From: Deinococcales bacterium
GTDB taxonomy: Bacteria; Deinococcota; Deinococci; Deinococcales; Trueperaceae
NCBI GenBank assembly: GCA_012515535.1
Contig: JAAYYF010000165.1
Location: forward strand, 1-36,799
DNA: 36,799 nt
Reading direction: 5' to 3'
The position numbers and the translations under genes were made by a program. The notes below the pieces were generated by a model. It saw only the letters and a list, made by a program, of their open reading frames with translations, was not told the origin of the DNA and did not search any database. Of this stretch, positions 13,024-21,055 are shown one piece after another (position 1 is the first letter of the stretch; the number at the start of each line of letters is the position of its first letter).

Positions 13024-13977
13024 ATGCTCGCCGAGCTCGGCATCGCCGTGATCCACTACCGCACGCCCGAGGTGGCGCTCGACTGCCTCGCGCGCCTGCG
13101 GCGCGCGGCGCCTGCGGCGCGGGTGGTGGTGGTGGACACCGCCCCCGACACGGCCTTCGAGGCGCGGCTGCGCCGCGGCTTCCCCGAGGTGGGGTTCGTC
13201 GCGGCCGCCAACCACTCGTACTCCCACGCGGTGAACGTGGGGCTGGCGCGGCTGGAGCGGCCGCTGCTCGTGCAGATGAACGCCGACGTGCTGGTGGAGC
13301 CCGGCACGCTCCGCGCCCTGGTCGCGGCCCTCGAGGCCGACCCCGCCTGCGGCGCCGTGGGCCCGTTGGCGCGCACGCCCACGGGCGCCCCGCAACCGCT
13401 GGGCGCGCCGTACCAGCGCCACTACCGCGCCCTCGCCCGCGCCGCGCGCCGCGCCGCGGCCGCGCCGCCCCCCGCCGGCGCGCCGCCCGCCTCGGTGCCG
13501 GTCCCGTGGCTCTCGGGCTGCCTGCAGCTGATCCGGCGCGAGGCCTGGGAGGCGAGCGGCGGCTACGACGAGTCGTTCCGCTTCTTCAACGAGGACATGG
13601 ACTTCTGCTTCCGCCTGCGGGCGCTGGGCTACGCCTGCCGCCTGGTCGACGCGCCCGCGCTGCACCTGGGCGGCGCCTCGACCCCCGGGCACCCGGCGTT
13701 CCACGTGGAGGGGCGACGCGGCGGCTTCGAGCTTTCGCGGCGCTACCGCTCGGCGCCCTACCGGGCGGCGCACCTGGCGTTCCTGTGGGGCGAGGCGCTG
13801 CTCGGGCGGCTGACGAGCCGCGCCCCGGAGCGGCGCGCCGCGCACCGCGCGATGCTGGCGCTGCTGCGCCGCCGCGCCTGGCACGCCAGCCCCTTCGGCG
13901 CCACCCTCGACGACCGCTCGGGGCTGCTGAGCGACACGGCGGGCGAGCGCCCGGGCGCCGAGCGGCGCCTGCTGTGA
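13024..13977 (+). CDS. Glycosyltransferase family 2
   Basis: The 317-residue protein has the GT-A fold features of GT2 enzymes related to WbbL-like rhamnosyltransferases. These are the N-terminal strand AVIHYRTPE, the metal/nucleotide motif QMNADV (84-89), the acceptor-loop signature SGGYDESF (178-185) and the catalytic-type NEDMDF (189-194). There is no transmembrane segment; an Arg/Ala/Pro-rich stretch (about 135-160) is low complexity. It probably transfers a sugar onto a cell-surface glycan. No other polysaccharide gene is adjacent, so the acceptor is unknown. Confidence 0.9.
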   Translation: MLAELGIAVIHYRTPEVALDCLARLRRAAPAARVVVVDTAPDTAFEARLRRGFPEVGFVAAANHSYSHAVNVGLARLERPLLVQMNADVLVEPGTLRALVAALEADPACGAVGPLARTPTGAPQPLGAPYQRHYRALARAARRAAAAPPPAGAPPASVPVPWLSGCLQLIRREAWEASGGYDESFRFFNEDMDFCFRLRALGYACRLVDAPALHLGGASTPGHPAFHVEGRRGGFELSRRYRSAPYRAAHLAFLWGEALLGRLTSRAPERRAAHRAMLALLRRRAWHASPFGATLDDRSGLLSDTAGERPGAERRLL

Positions 13978-14021
13978 GGGCGGTCGTGCAGGCGGCGGCA
14001 CGGCGGCGCGCGCGGGAGGCG

Positions 14022-14030
14022 TGCTAAGCT
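14022..14030 (+). promoter_or_regulatory. Putative extended -10 promoter of the membrane protein at 14045
   Basis: TGC and TAAGCT (14025-14030) form an extended -10 element. It overlaps an upstream in-frame GTG (14021), which makes the GTG at 14045 the better start, 14 nt downstream. Confidence 0.45.
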
Positions 14031-14044
14031 TCGGCCGATCCGCC

Positions 14045-14884
14045 GTGGCCGACCTGCTCAACATCACCGCTGGATGGCTCGAGCTCGGCGACGACCCCCT
14101 GCTCGTCTACTCCCTCGCCGCCGCCGCTCTCCTGGCCTTCGTGTCGCTCGTGAGCGCCGTCGGGCGCCTCGACTTCGCCGCGCTGCTGCGGCCGCGTGCG
14201 CTCGTCGCGCTCTGCTGCGCGGTGCTGCTGGCGTTCGCTGGGGTGGCGCTCGCGGAGCTCGCCCTGACCGACCCCGAGCTCGAGGGCCTGGCGCTGGGCG
14301 CCGCGCGCTTCCCCCTCTACGTGGTGGCGCTGGCGTTCGGGCCCACCGTGGGCCTGGCCGCCGGGGCGCTGTTCGCGGCCGCTACCGCCGTGGGCCCGTT
14401 CCCCGGCTGGAGCGAGGCGATCCTCTGCCTCGAGCTCCTGGTGCTGGGCTGGCTCGCCATCTACCCGTCGCCGCGCGCCGTGCGCTGGGCGGGGCCCCTC
14501 GACGCCCTGCTGGCGCACGTCTTCACCGCCGGCACGGCCGGGGTGGCGTTCCTCGCCTGGCGCGACGGCAGCGTCTCCCTCGCCGCTCTGCTCGCCGAGC
14601 AGCGCGCGGCGCTGCCCGGGCTGCTGATCGCGTGGGCGCTGCTGGCGCTGCTGAGCCCGCGCTTCTACCGCCGGGCGTTCCCCGGCTCGCGCATCGCGCC
14701 GCTGACCGCGTCCGCGTACCCGGAGCTGCCGGCCCGCGCCGCGCGCGTCGCCGGGGCGGGCGCGCCGCTCGCCGAGCCGCCCGAGGCCGGCCCCGAGGCG
14801 GCCTTCGCCCCCCTGGTGCGCCGCCGGCGCCGGCGCCGGCGGCTGGTGGCGCCGGTCCTGCCGGTCGACGACCCCAACGGCTGA
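14045..14884 (+). CDS. Unknown integral membrane protein with Arg8 tract
   Basis: I do not recognise this 279-residue protein. It has about six hydrophobic segments in its first 200 residues. One stretch (YVVALAFGPTVGLAAGALFA) recalls the small-residue-rich helices of 5TMR/LytS-type sensor modules or ECF transporter S components. That resemblance is only an impression. The C-terminus is hydrophilic, with Pro/Ala/Glu-rich sequence and eight consecutive Arg codons (14819-14842) in a CGC/CGG repeat. The GTG at 14045 is preferred over the GTG at 14021, which overlaps the -10 box. It converges on the PhoR-like kinase gene with a 32-bp gap. Confidence 0.75.
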   Translation: MADLLNITAGWLELGDDPLLVYSLAAAALLAFVSLVSAVGRLDFAALLRPRALVALCCAVLLAFAGVALAELALTDPELEGLALGAARFPLYVVALAFGPTVGLAAGALFAAATAVGPFPGWSEAILCLELLVLGWLAIYPSPRAVRWAGPLDALLAHVFTAGTAGVAFLAWRDGSVSLAALLAEQRAALPGLLIAWALLALLSPRFYRRAFPGSRIAPLTASAYPELPARAARVAGAGAPLAEPPEAGPEAAFAPLVRRRRRRRRLVAPVLPVDDPNG

Positions 14885-14916
14885 GCCGCCCCCGCCCCTC
14901 CGCCCCGAACGCCGTC

Positions 14917-15861
14917 TCAGCCCGCCGGCGCCAACGGCGCCGTGAAGCCGAACGCGTTGCCGCGCGCCGCGCCGCCCTCGGCCCACGGTCCGCCCCAGGC
15001 GCTGCCGCCCCACGCGGCGGCGATCGAGCGCACGATGTAGAGCCCCAGCCCCGTGCCCGCGCCGCTGGCGCGCCCCCGCGAGTGGGGGGCGAACAGCTCG
15101 TCGACCCCGTCCGGGTCGAGCGGCTCGCCCCGGTCGCGCACCTCGAGGCGCAGCCAAGCGGCCTCGACCGCGCCCGTCACCACCACCTCCGCGTCGGCGG
15201 GGCCGTGCAGCGCGGCGTTCTCGAGCAGGTTCACCAGCACCTGCAGGAGCTTGTCGGGGTCGGCCAGCACCACCGCCTCCGGTAGCTCGGCGCGCACGCT
15301 CACGTCGCGGCGCGTCAGCAGCGGCTGCAGCGCGACGAGGGCGCGCTCCAGCACCTCCGCCACCGGCACGCGCCGCGCCCGCGGCGGCCGCACGTCGACC
15401 GTGAGGTCGTCGAGGAGGCGGGTCAGGCGCTCGGCCTCGGCGATCGCCCGCGGCAGGAAGCGCTGCGCCAGCTCGGGGTCGGGGTCGGCGGCCAGGGCGT
15501 CGAGCACCGCGCGCACGGAGGTCACGGGCGTGCGCAGCTCGTGCGACAGCACGGCCAGCAGCTCGCGGGCGTCCTGCCGGGCGCGCCACCCCTCGGTCAC
15601 GTCGCGCAGCAGCAGCGCCGCCGGCGTCGGGACCAGCGCCACGCGCCGCCCGCGCAGCTCCAGCTCGGTGGGCGCCTGGCGCCGCCACGCCTCCTCGAGG
15701 CGATGGTCGCGCAGCACGGCGATGAGCGCGGCCCCGCGGGCCTTGTCGCGCTCGACGTCGAGCAGCCGCGCCGCCGCCTCGTTGAGCTCGGCCACGCGCT
15801 CCCCGTCGATCAGCACGACCCCTTCCGCCAGCGCGTCCCACCAGGCGCGCCAGCCGGCCAC
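14917..15861 (-). CDS. phoR: PhoR-like sensor histidine kinase, no transmembrane segment
   Basis: The 314-residue protein has an N-terminal PAS-like region of the PhoR type (about 8-90, WWDALAEGVVLIDG and onward) and the H-box LSHELRTP with phospho-accepting His107. The ATPase domain has an N-box (NLLENAALH, 211-219), DRG (243-245) and a G-box (GTGLGLYIV, 269-277). No membrane helix or signal peptide is present, so it should be cytosolic. The GTG at 15861 follows the phoB stop by 1 nt and has GGAGG about 10 nt upstream, inside phoB. The phoR name rests on the PAS type and on phoB and phoU next door. Confidence 0.85.
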   Translation of the reverse strand: MAGWRAWWDALAEGVVLIDGERVAELNEAAARLLDVERDKARGAALIAVLRDHRLEEAWRRQAPTELELRGRRVALVPTPAALLLRDVTEGWRARQDARELLAVLSHELRTPVTSVRAVLDALAADPDPELAQRFLPRAIAEAERLTRLLDDLTVDVRPPRARRVPVAEVLERALVALQPLLTRRDVSVRAELPEAVVLADPDKLLQVLVNLLENAALHGPADAEVVVTGAVEAAWLRLEVRDRGEPLDPDGVDELFAPHSRGRASGAGTGLGLYIVRSIAAAWGGSAWGGPWAEGGAARGNAFGFTAPLAPAG

Positions 15862-15862
15862 G

Positions 15863-16531
15863 CTACTCGCCCTCCAGCACGCCCAGGCGGTAGCCGCGCC
15901 CACGCACCGTCTCGATCGCCCGCGGCCCCAGCTGCGCCCGCAGCTGCGCCACGTGCTGGTCGACGGTCCGCTCGGTCCCGAAGAACCCCTCGCCCCACAC
16001 GCGGTCGAGCAGCTCGGCGCGCGTGAACAGCCGGCCCGGGTGCCCGAGCAGGAAGGCGAGCAGCTCGAACTCGCGCCGCGTGAGCACGAGCTCGGCGCCG
16101 TCCAGGGTGGCCGTGGCGCGGTCGAGGTCCATCACCAGCCCGCCCCGCGCCAGGCGCGCGGGCGGCTTCACGCGCCTCAGCAGCGCCCGCGTGCGCGCCA
16201 CCAGCTCGGCGGCCGAGAACGGCTTGGTGAGGTAGTCGTCGGCGCCGCGTTCCAGGCCCTCGACGCGCGCCGCCTCCTGGGCGCGCGCCGTCAGCATCAG
16301 CACGGGCTTCTCGGCGGCGGGGCCCGCCCGCAGGCGCGCGAGGAGGTCGATGCCCGACTCGCCGGGCAGCGTCCAGTCGAGCACCACCAGGTCGGCGCGC
16401 TCGAGCAGCGGCCACGCCTCCTCGGCGCTGGCCGCCTGCAGCACCGCGAAGCCCGCCCGCTGCAGGTGGTGGGCGACCAGCTCGCGCACGGTGGCGTCGT
16501 CCTCGACCAGTAGCAGGGTCGCGTTGCTCAT
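15863..16531 (-). CDS. phoB: OmpR/PhoB-family response regulator
   Basis: The 222-residue regulator has a receiver domain with acidic residues D11 and D12, phospho-acceptor Asp52 (VVLDWTLPGESG), Thr81 and Lys103. It is followed by a winged-helix DNA-binding domain (about 130-220) with RTVDQHVAQLRAQLG and VRGRGYRL. The ATG at 16531 is 7 nt after TAGAAT (16544-16539). An upstream in-frame ATG at 16540 overlaps that -10 box and is rejected. It is cotranscribed with the kinase and divergent from phoU, which supports a role in phosphate control. Confidence 0.9.
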   Translation of the reverse strand: MSNATLLLVEDDATVRELVAHHLQRAGFAVLQAASAEEAWPLLERADLVVLDWTLPGESGIDLLARLRAGPAAEKPVLMLTARAQEAARVEGLERGADDYLTKPFSAAELVARTRALLRRVKPPARLARGGLVMDLDRATATLDGAELVLTRREFELLAFLLGHPGRLFTRAELLDRVWGEGFFGTERTVDQHVAQLRAQLGPRAIETVRGRGYRLGVLEGE

Positions 16532-16538
16532 CACCCGC

Positions 16539-16544
16539 ATTCTA
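16539..16544 (-). promoter_or_regulatory. -10 box of phoB, leaderless
   Basis: TAGAAT on the minus strand ends 7 nt before the ATG at 16531, with no ribosome binding site in between. Confidence 0.65.
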
Positions 16545-16565
16545 GGGAGCGCAGGTCAGGGGAGG

Positions 16566-16587
16566 TTCATGACGCTTCCATCACGAA
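16566..16587 (+). promoter_or_regulatory. Candidate PHO-box-like direct repeat between phoB and phoU
   Basis: Two tandem 11-mers, TTCATGACGCT and TCCATCACGAA, agree at 7 of 11 positions and share the period of known PhoB/PhoP boxes. They lie between the divergent -10 boxes of phoB and phoU. The spacing to the phoU -10 boxes (7 or 17 nt) is not the classical 10-11 nt, so this is tentative. Confidence 0.25.
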
Positions 16588-16594
16588 CGCGCAG

Positions 16595-16610
16595 TAGGGT
16601 GCCGTATCAT
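16595..16610 (+). promoter_or_regulatory. Candidate -10 boxes of phoU
   Basis: TAGGGT (16595-16600) lies 8 nt before the ATG at 16609. TATCAT (16605-16610) overlaps that ATG and would instead serve the ATG at 16624, 13 nt downstream. The second hexamer is the better -10 match, so the phoU start is uncertain by five codons. Confidence 0.45.
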
Positions 16611-17262
16611 GAGCCCCGACGCTATGAACTCGCTCGAGCGCGACCTCCAGACCATCAACGGCGACGTCGTGCGCATGCTCAGCCTGGTGCGCGAGAGCTG
16701 CGAGCTGGCGCGGCGCAGCCTGGTCGAGCAGGACGCCGCCGCCGCCGAGCGCTGCGCCGCCAACGACGACGAGATCGACCGCATCCAGGCCGAGCTCGAG
16801 ATCCGCATCCTCACCGTGATCGCCCGGCGCCAGCCGGCGGCGCGCGACCTGCGCTTCCTCGGCGCCAGCCTGCAGGCGCTGGCCGACATCGAGCGCGCCG
16901 GCGACTACGCCGAGCACGTCGCCGAGGTGGGGGTGCGCCTGGCGCAGCAGCCGCCCCTCAAGAAGTACCTCGACATCCAGCGAATCTTCGAGGTGCTCAA
17001 CGTCATGATCGACACCACCGCCAAGGCGTTCGCCGAGGGCGACGTGGAGGCGGCGCGCCGGGCGCACGCGCTCGACAACGAGATCGACGACCTCTACGAC
17101 CAGATCCAGCGCGAGCTGCTCACCTACATGCTCGCCGACACGAGCGCCATCTCGCGCGCCAGCCAGCTCGCCGCCGTGGCGCGCTACCTGGAGCGCCTCG
17201 GCGACCACATCGAGAACGTCAACGAGCACGTGATCTTCTGGCTCGAGGGCGTGCGCCTCTAG
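16609..17262 (+). CDS. phoU: Phosphate transport/regulon regulator PhoU
   Basis: PhoU links the Pst phosphate transporter to the PhoR kinase and keeps the phosphate regulon off when phosphate is plentiful. The 217-residue protein is all helical with the two PhoU repeats. Each repeat ends in the metal-binding motif: DIERAGDYAEH (first repeat) and YLERLGDHIENVNEH (second repeat). An alternative start at 16624 (MNSLERDL) is plausible. It is divergent from phoB/phoR. No pst genes are in the window. Confidence 0.94.
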   Translation: MSPDAMNSLERDLQTINGDVVRMLSLVRESCELARRSLVEQDAAAAERCAANDDEIDRIQAELEIRILTVIARRQPAARDLRFLGASLQALADIERAGDYAEHVAEVGVRLAQQPPLKKYLDIQRIFEVLNVMIDTTAKAFAEGDVEAARRAHALDNEIDDLYDQIQRELLTYMLADTSAISRASQLAAVARYLERLGDHIENVNEHVIFWLEGVRL

Positions 17263-17273
17263 GCGGCCCGAGT

Positions 17274-17279
17274 TACCAT
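17274..17279 (+). promoter_or_regulatory. -10 box of the amidase gene, leaderless
   Basis: TACCAT ends 7 nt before the ATG at 17287. The hexamer directly follows the phoU stop, so the gene may have its own promoter. Confidence 0.6.
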
Positions 17280-17286
17280 CGCCCCC

Positions 17287-18126
17287 ATGGACCTGGGGGC
17301 GGAGACCGGCGAGCGCGGCGGCCAGCGCCGGCGTCGGCGCGTCCTGCTTACGGCGCTCGGCGTCCTGCTCCTGGTGTTCCTCCTCCTCAACGGCACCGTG
17401 ATGGCCCTGCGCTGGGGCGGCGCGCCCGCCTCGCCGCTGTTCGCGCGCGTGGTCACGTTCGCGGAGGGCGCCCTGCCCGCGCGCGCGGAGGTCCGCGTGG
17501 TGCGGCCGGCCTGGCTGCGGGGCCTCGCCAACCGCCTGGCGGGCCCGCCGCGCGTGGGGCTGCAGGTGGGCCACCTGCACGCCGCCGACCAGCCCGACGA
17601 GCTGGCGGGCCTGCGCTTCAGCACCGGCGCCCACGCGGCCGGCCTCGACGAGGTGGAGGTGAACCTCGCCGTGGCCGAGGCGCTCGCCGACCGGCTGCGC
17701 GCTCGCGGGCTGCTCGTCGACCTGCTACCGGCCACCGTGCCGCCCGGCTACCGCGCCGACCTGTTCCTCTCGATCCACGCCGACTCGAGCCCCGACCCGA
17801 CGCGCAGCGGCTACAAGAGCGCCCACTACAGGCCGGCGCGCAACGCGCGCGAGGCGCTCCTGAAGGTGGCCGTCGACCGCGCCTACCTGAGCGCCACGGG
17901 GTTGCCCGACGACGACCGCAACGTGTCGGGCAACATGCTCGAGTACTACGCCTTCAACGTGCGCCGGTTCCACCACGCCGTGGCGCGCTCGACGCCGGCG
18001 CTGATCGTCGAGCTGGGCTACCTGAGCCACCACCGCGACCGCGCGCTCCTGCAGCGCCCCGACGAGCTAGCCGCCGCCCTGGAGCGCGGCGTGATGACGT
18101 ACCTGCGCGACATCGGGCGCCTGTAG
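17287..18126 (+). CDS. Membrane-anchored N-acetylmuramoyl-L-alanine amidase-like protein
   Basis: The 279-residue protein has a basic N-terminus (RRRRR), a single transmembrane anchor (about 19-40) and an exported domain of the amidase_3 (AmiC/CwlV) fold. The likely zinc ligands are H96 in VGHLH, E124 in DEVEVNL and H164 in FLSIHADS. The catalytic Glu is E242 in VELGYLSHHRD. The first His motif departs from the usual DAGHGG, and the core is short, so substrate specificity may be altered. It probably cleaves the bond between muramic acid and the stem peptide. The ATG is placed 7 nt after TACCAT. Confidence 0.85.
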   Translation: MDLGAETGERGGQRRRRRVLLTALGVLLLVFLLLNGTVMALRWGGAPASPLFARVVTFAEGALPARAEVRVVRPAWLRGLANRLAGPPRVGLQVGHLHAADQPDELAGLRFSTGAHAAGLDEVEVNLAVAEALADRLRARGLLVDLLPATVPPGYRADLFLSIHADSSPDPTRSGYKSAHYRPARNAREALLKVAVDRAYLSATGLPDDDRNVSGNMLEYYAFNVRRFHHAVARSTPALIVELGYLSHHRDRALLQRPDELAAALERGVMTYLRDIGRL

Positions 18127-18132
18127 GGGGCG

Positions 18133-18141
18133 TGGTACTCT
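18133..18141 (+). promoter_or_regulatory. Extended -10 promoter of the 18151 gene cluster
   Basis: TGG plus TACTCT (18136-18141), with the TG at 18133-18134, ends 9 nt before the ATG at 18151. It would drive the four overlapping genes that follow. Confidence 0.5.
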
Positions 18142-18150
18142 CGACGGGCT

Positions 18151-18573
18151 ATGCGGAGCCCTATCACTTCCAGCGGGCCTAGCACCGCGCTCTTCCTCCT
18201 TATCTCGCTCACCCTCATCCTCACCGCCTGCAAGCCGCCCGCCGACCGCCCCGCCACCAGCGGCGACACGTCGCTGCGGCTCACGGCCACCCTCGTCGAC
18301 CAGCCGGCGCTGGGCCCGGCGCCGCTCGTGGTCACGCTCACCGACGAGGGCGGCGAGCCCATCGCGGGCGCCGCGGTCGAGGTCGTCGGCGACATGACCC
18401 ACGCGGGCATGCAGCCGGTGATCCGCACCGCCGTGGAATCCGAGGCCGGCACCTACCGGGCCGACGACTTCACCTTCACCATGGCCGGCGACTGGATCAT
18501 CACCGTCACCGCCACCACCGACGACGGGCGGCGCGTGGTCGGCGAGCTCCTGACCACCGTTCCCGGCAGGTGA
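18151..18573 (+). CDS. Lipoprotein with YtkA/FixH-like domain
   Basis: The 140-residue product has a signal peptide ending in lipobox LTAC, so Cys27 is the likely lipidation site. Residues 42-140 form a beta-rich Ig-like domain of the YtkA/FixH (CcoH) kind, recognisable from EPIAGAAVEVVGDM, then HAGM, then GTYRADDFTFTMAGDWIITV. M82, H84, M87 and M111 could bind copper in such domains. Binding is inference. Its stop overlaps the GTG start of the polyferredoxin gene by 4 bp, which points to a joint role in respiratory-complex maturation or electron transfer. Confidence 0.82.
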   Translation: MRSPITSSGPSTALFLLISLTLILTACKPPADRPATSGDTSLRLTATLVDQPALGPAPLVVTLTDEGGEPIAGAAVEVVGDMTHAGMQPVIRTAVESEAGTYRADDFTFTMAGDWIITVTATTDDGRRVVGELLTTVPGR

Positions 18574-20174
18574 GCGGCGGGGTCCGGCCGGCGCCACGGC
18601 CGGCGCGGCCCGGACGCACGGCAGGGGCACCCGGCCTCGCGGCGCGCGACGGGCGCGTGGCGCTGCCGATGGGCAGCGGGCCGTTCGTCGACCAGCCGCG
18701 CGGCTTCGACCTGCTGTCCCTGCCAGGGCTCAGGCGCCTGGCGCGCTGGAAGTACGCGCGCCTGCTGTTCCAGCTGCCGCTGCTGGCGCTGGCGCTGTTC
18801 GTCATCGTCGACGGCCTCACGGGCCGCCAGGTCGCGCCGCGCAACGTGGCCACCACCGCCGTGTGGCTGCACTACCGCGGCCTGGTGGTCATCGCCCTGG
18901 CCATGTTCGGCAACGCCTTCTGCGCCGCCTGCCCGCTGATGCTCACGCGCGGGCTGTCACGGCGTCTGCAGCGCCTGCTGCCGCGGCCCCTGGCGTGGCC
19001 GCGCGCGCTGCGCAGCAAGTGGCTGGTCATCGGCCTGCTGATCCTGTTCTTCCTCGCCTACGAGCTCCTCGACCTGTGGGCCAGCCCGTGGCTCACCGCG
19101 TGGCTGGCGATCGGCTACTTCGGCGCCGCCCTCGCCGTCGACACGCTGTTCCCGGCCGGCACCTTCTGCCGCTACGTGTGCCCGCTGGGCAACTTCAACT
19201 TCGCGCTGGCGGCCGCCTCCCCCACCCAGGTGACGGCGGTCGACCCCGACGTGTGCCGCGCCTGCGTCCACAAGCCATGCCTGCACGGCCGCGAGAGCCA
19301 CGCCAGCGCGCCCGCCGAGGGCCGCGCAGCGTTCGTGCCGCTCGCCGAGGTGGTGAACGCGAACGGCAGCGGCTACTTCCCGGGCTGCGAGACCGGCCTG
19401 TTCGTGCCCACCATCACCTCCAACATGGACTGCACCTTCTGCTTCAACTGCGTGCGCGCCTGCCCCTACGACAACGTGGCCCTGACGGTGCGCGCCCCCG
19501 GGCGCGAGCTGTCGCGCCAGCCGTGGGCACGCCGCGGGCGCCTGGCGGTGCTGGCGCTGGGCGTGCTGCTCACCTACTGGGGCGTGATGAACGCGCTGGC
19601 GATGATCACGCCGTTCTACCAGGCCGCCGCCTGGCTCTCCGACCTGCTGGGCACGCGCGACGAGGCCGTGCTGCTCGGCGCCTTCTACCTGGCGGTCACG
19701 CTCGTCGGCGTGGCCACCACCCTGGGCGCCAGCTGGCTCGCGGACCGCGCGGGCGGCGCGCGCAGCTCGGCCATGGCGGCGTTCCGGCGCTGGGGCTACG
19801 TGGTGGTGGCGCTCGGCTTCTCCTTCTGGGCGGCGCACTACGTCTTCCACTTCCTCACGGGCGCCCTCTCGATCGTGCCGGTGTTCCAGCACTTCTTCGA
19901 GTACCGCGGCCTGCCCGCCGACCCCAACTGGCGGCTGGCGCAGATGGTGCCCACGCGCTGGCTCTTCCCCATCCAGGCGGTCATCGCGGCGATCTACTCG
20001 AGCGTGGCGCTGTTCGTGGCGGCGCGCATCGCGCGGCGCGACTTCGGCCGCCGCCGCTGGGTGCTGGCGCTGTGGCCCATGCTGCTCTACGTGCTGCTGT
20101 TCACCGCGCTGCAGCTCGTGATCCTGGCGCAGCCCATGGAGATGCGCGGCACCGTGCTGGGGCCGCTGCCGTGA
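18570..20174 (+). CDS. Membrane polyferredoxin, NapH/CcoG/NosR-like 4Fe-4S protein
   Basis: The 534-residue protein has about ten hydrophobic segments. It carries CAACP (118-122), CRYVCP (200-205), CRACVHKPC (229-237), C273, and a classical cluster motif CTFCFNCVRACP (288-299). This pattern is that of NapH/CcoG/NosR polyferredoxins that move electrons across or along the membrane. The C-terminal half (about 325-520) adds further helices with several His (HYVFHF, 423-428; QHFFEY, 440-445) of unknown role. It is longer than NapH. The GTG start overlaps the preceding stop by 4 bp. The partner lipoprotein suggests copper or oxidase assembly, but no oxidase or nitrous-oxide gene is here. Confidence 0.88.
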   Translation: MSGGVRPAPRPARPGRTAGAPGLAARDGRVALPMGSGPFVDQPRGFDLLSLPGLRRLARWKYARLLFQLPLLALALFVIVDGLTGRQVAPRNVATTAVWLHYRGLVVIALAMFGNAFCAACPLMLTRGLSRRLQRLLPRPLAWPRALRSKWLVIGLLILFFLAYELLDLWASPWLTAWLAIGYFGAALAVDTLFPAGTFCRYVCPLGNFNFALAAASPTQVTAVDPDVCRACVHKPCLHGRESHASAPAEGRAAFVPLAEVVNANGSGYFPGCETGLFVPTITSNMDCTFCFNCVRACPYDNVALTVRAPGRELSRQPWARRGRLAVLALGVLLTYWGVMNALAMITPFYQAAAWLSDLLGTRDEAVLLGAFYLAVTLVGVATTLGASWLADRAGGARSSAMAAFRRWGYVVVALGFSFWAAHYVFHFLTGALSIVPVFQHFFEYRGLPADPNWRLAQMVPTRWLFPIQAVIAAIYSSVALFVAARIARRDFGRRRWVLALWPMLLYVLLFTALQLVILAQPMEMRGTVLGPLP

Positions 20175-21055
20175 GCCCGGCCCCGGACCCGGCGCACGAA
20201 CCGGCGCCGGCCGCGCGCTCGCGGCGGCTGCTGGTCACCACCCTGCTGGCCGCGCTGGCCGCCTGGCTGGCGCTGGCGCTGTGGCCGCGCGCCGGCGGTG
20301 AGGCCGCGGGCCCGGCCGGGCCGCCGCCGTCCGAGGAGCAGGCCGCGGCCGCCGAGCCTGCCGCGGCGCCTGCGCCGGAGCCGGCGGCTCGGCCGCTCCC
20401 GGCCTGCGTCTACGGTGACGAGCCCGCGCCGCGCGCGGCGCTCGACGACTGGGCCTACACGCTGCTCGACACGCGCTTCCGCCTGGGCGCCGACTACGCC
20501 CCCACCGACCTGGTGAGCCTGCCCGAGGCGCTGGCGGCGGCGGTTCCCGACGCCGACGGGGCGCTGGCCGCCGCCGGCCACGAGCTGCGGTCGGTGGCCG
20601 TGCCCGCCCTGCAGGCGCTGTTCGCCGACGCCGAGGCGGCCGGGGTGCGCCTCGCCGTGCAGTCGGCCTACCGCTCGTACGCCTACCAGGAGCGCACCTT
20701 CGCCTACTGGGTGGAGGTCGACGGCTACGACGTCGCGCTGCGCACCAGCGCCCGCCCCGGCCACTCCGAGCACCAGCTGGGCACCGCCGTCGACCTGCGC
20801 AGCCGCTTCGGCCCGCCCGCCTGGGACCTCGACGACTGGGCGGCCACCCCCGAGGGCGCCTGGGTGGCGGCCAACGCCTGGCGCTACGGCTTCGTGATGA
20901 GCTACCCCCGCGGCGCCGAGCACGAGAGCTGTTACGCTTACGAGCCCTGGCACTACCGTTACGTGGGCCGCGAGCTGGCGGCGGCGGTCCAGGGAGCCAA
21001 CGAGACGCCACGCGCCGTGCTGTGGCGCCTCGCGGAGGAGCACCGTGAACCGTGA
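20171..21055 (+). CDS. D-alanyl-D-alanine carboxypeptidase, VanY family, membrane anchored
   Basis: VanY-type peptidases trim the terminal D-Ala from peptidoglycan stem peptides. The 294-residue protein has one N-terminal anchor (about 20-38), a Pro/Ala/Glu-rich linker (43-78) and the peptidase domain. The zinc site is complete: SEHQLGTAVD (199-208, ligands H201 and D208) and EPWHYRYVG (258-266, catalytic E258, ligand H261). QSAYRSY (164-170) is the usual substrate-side motif. The GTG start overlaps the polyferredoxin stop by 4 bp. A cell-wall enzyme inside a redox cluster is unexpected. Confidence 0.9.
   Translation: MSPAPDPAHEPAPAARSRRLLVTTLLAALAAWLALALWPRAGGEAAGPAGPPPSEEQAAAAEPAAAPAPEPAARPLPACVYGDEPAPRAALDDWAYTLLDTRFRLGADYAPTDLVSLPEALAAAVPDADGALAAAGHELRSVAVPALQALFADAEAAGVRLAVQSAYRSYAYQERTFAYWVEVDGYDVALRTSARPGHSEHQLGTAVDLRSRFGPPAWDLDDWAATPEGAWVAANAWRYGFVMSYPRGAEHESCYAYEPWHYRYVGRELAAAVQGANETPRAVLWRLAEEHREP

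Noticed and set aside
14819-14842. CGC/CGG tandem repeat considered as a regulatory or mobile repeat
   Set aside because: It is in frame and simply encodes eight Arg in a membrane protein tail.
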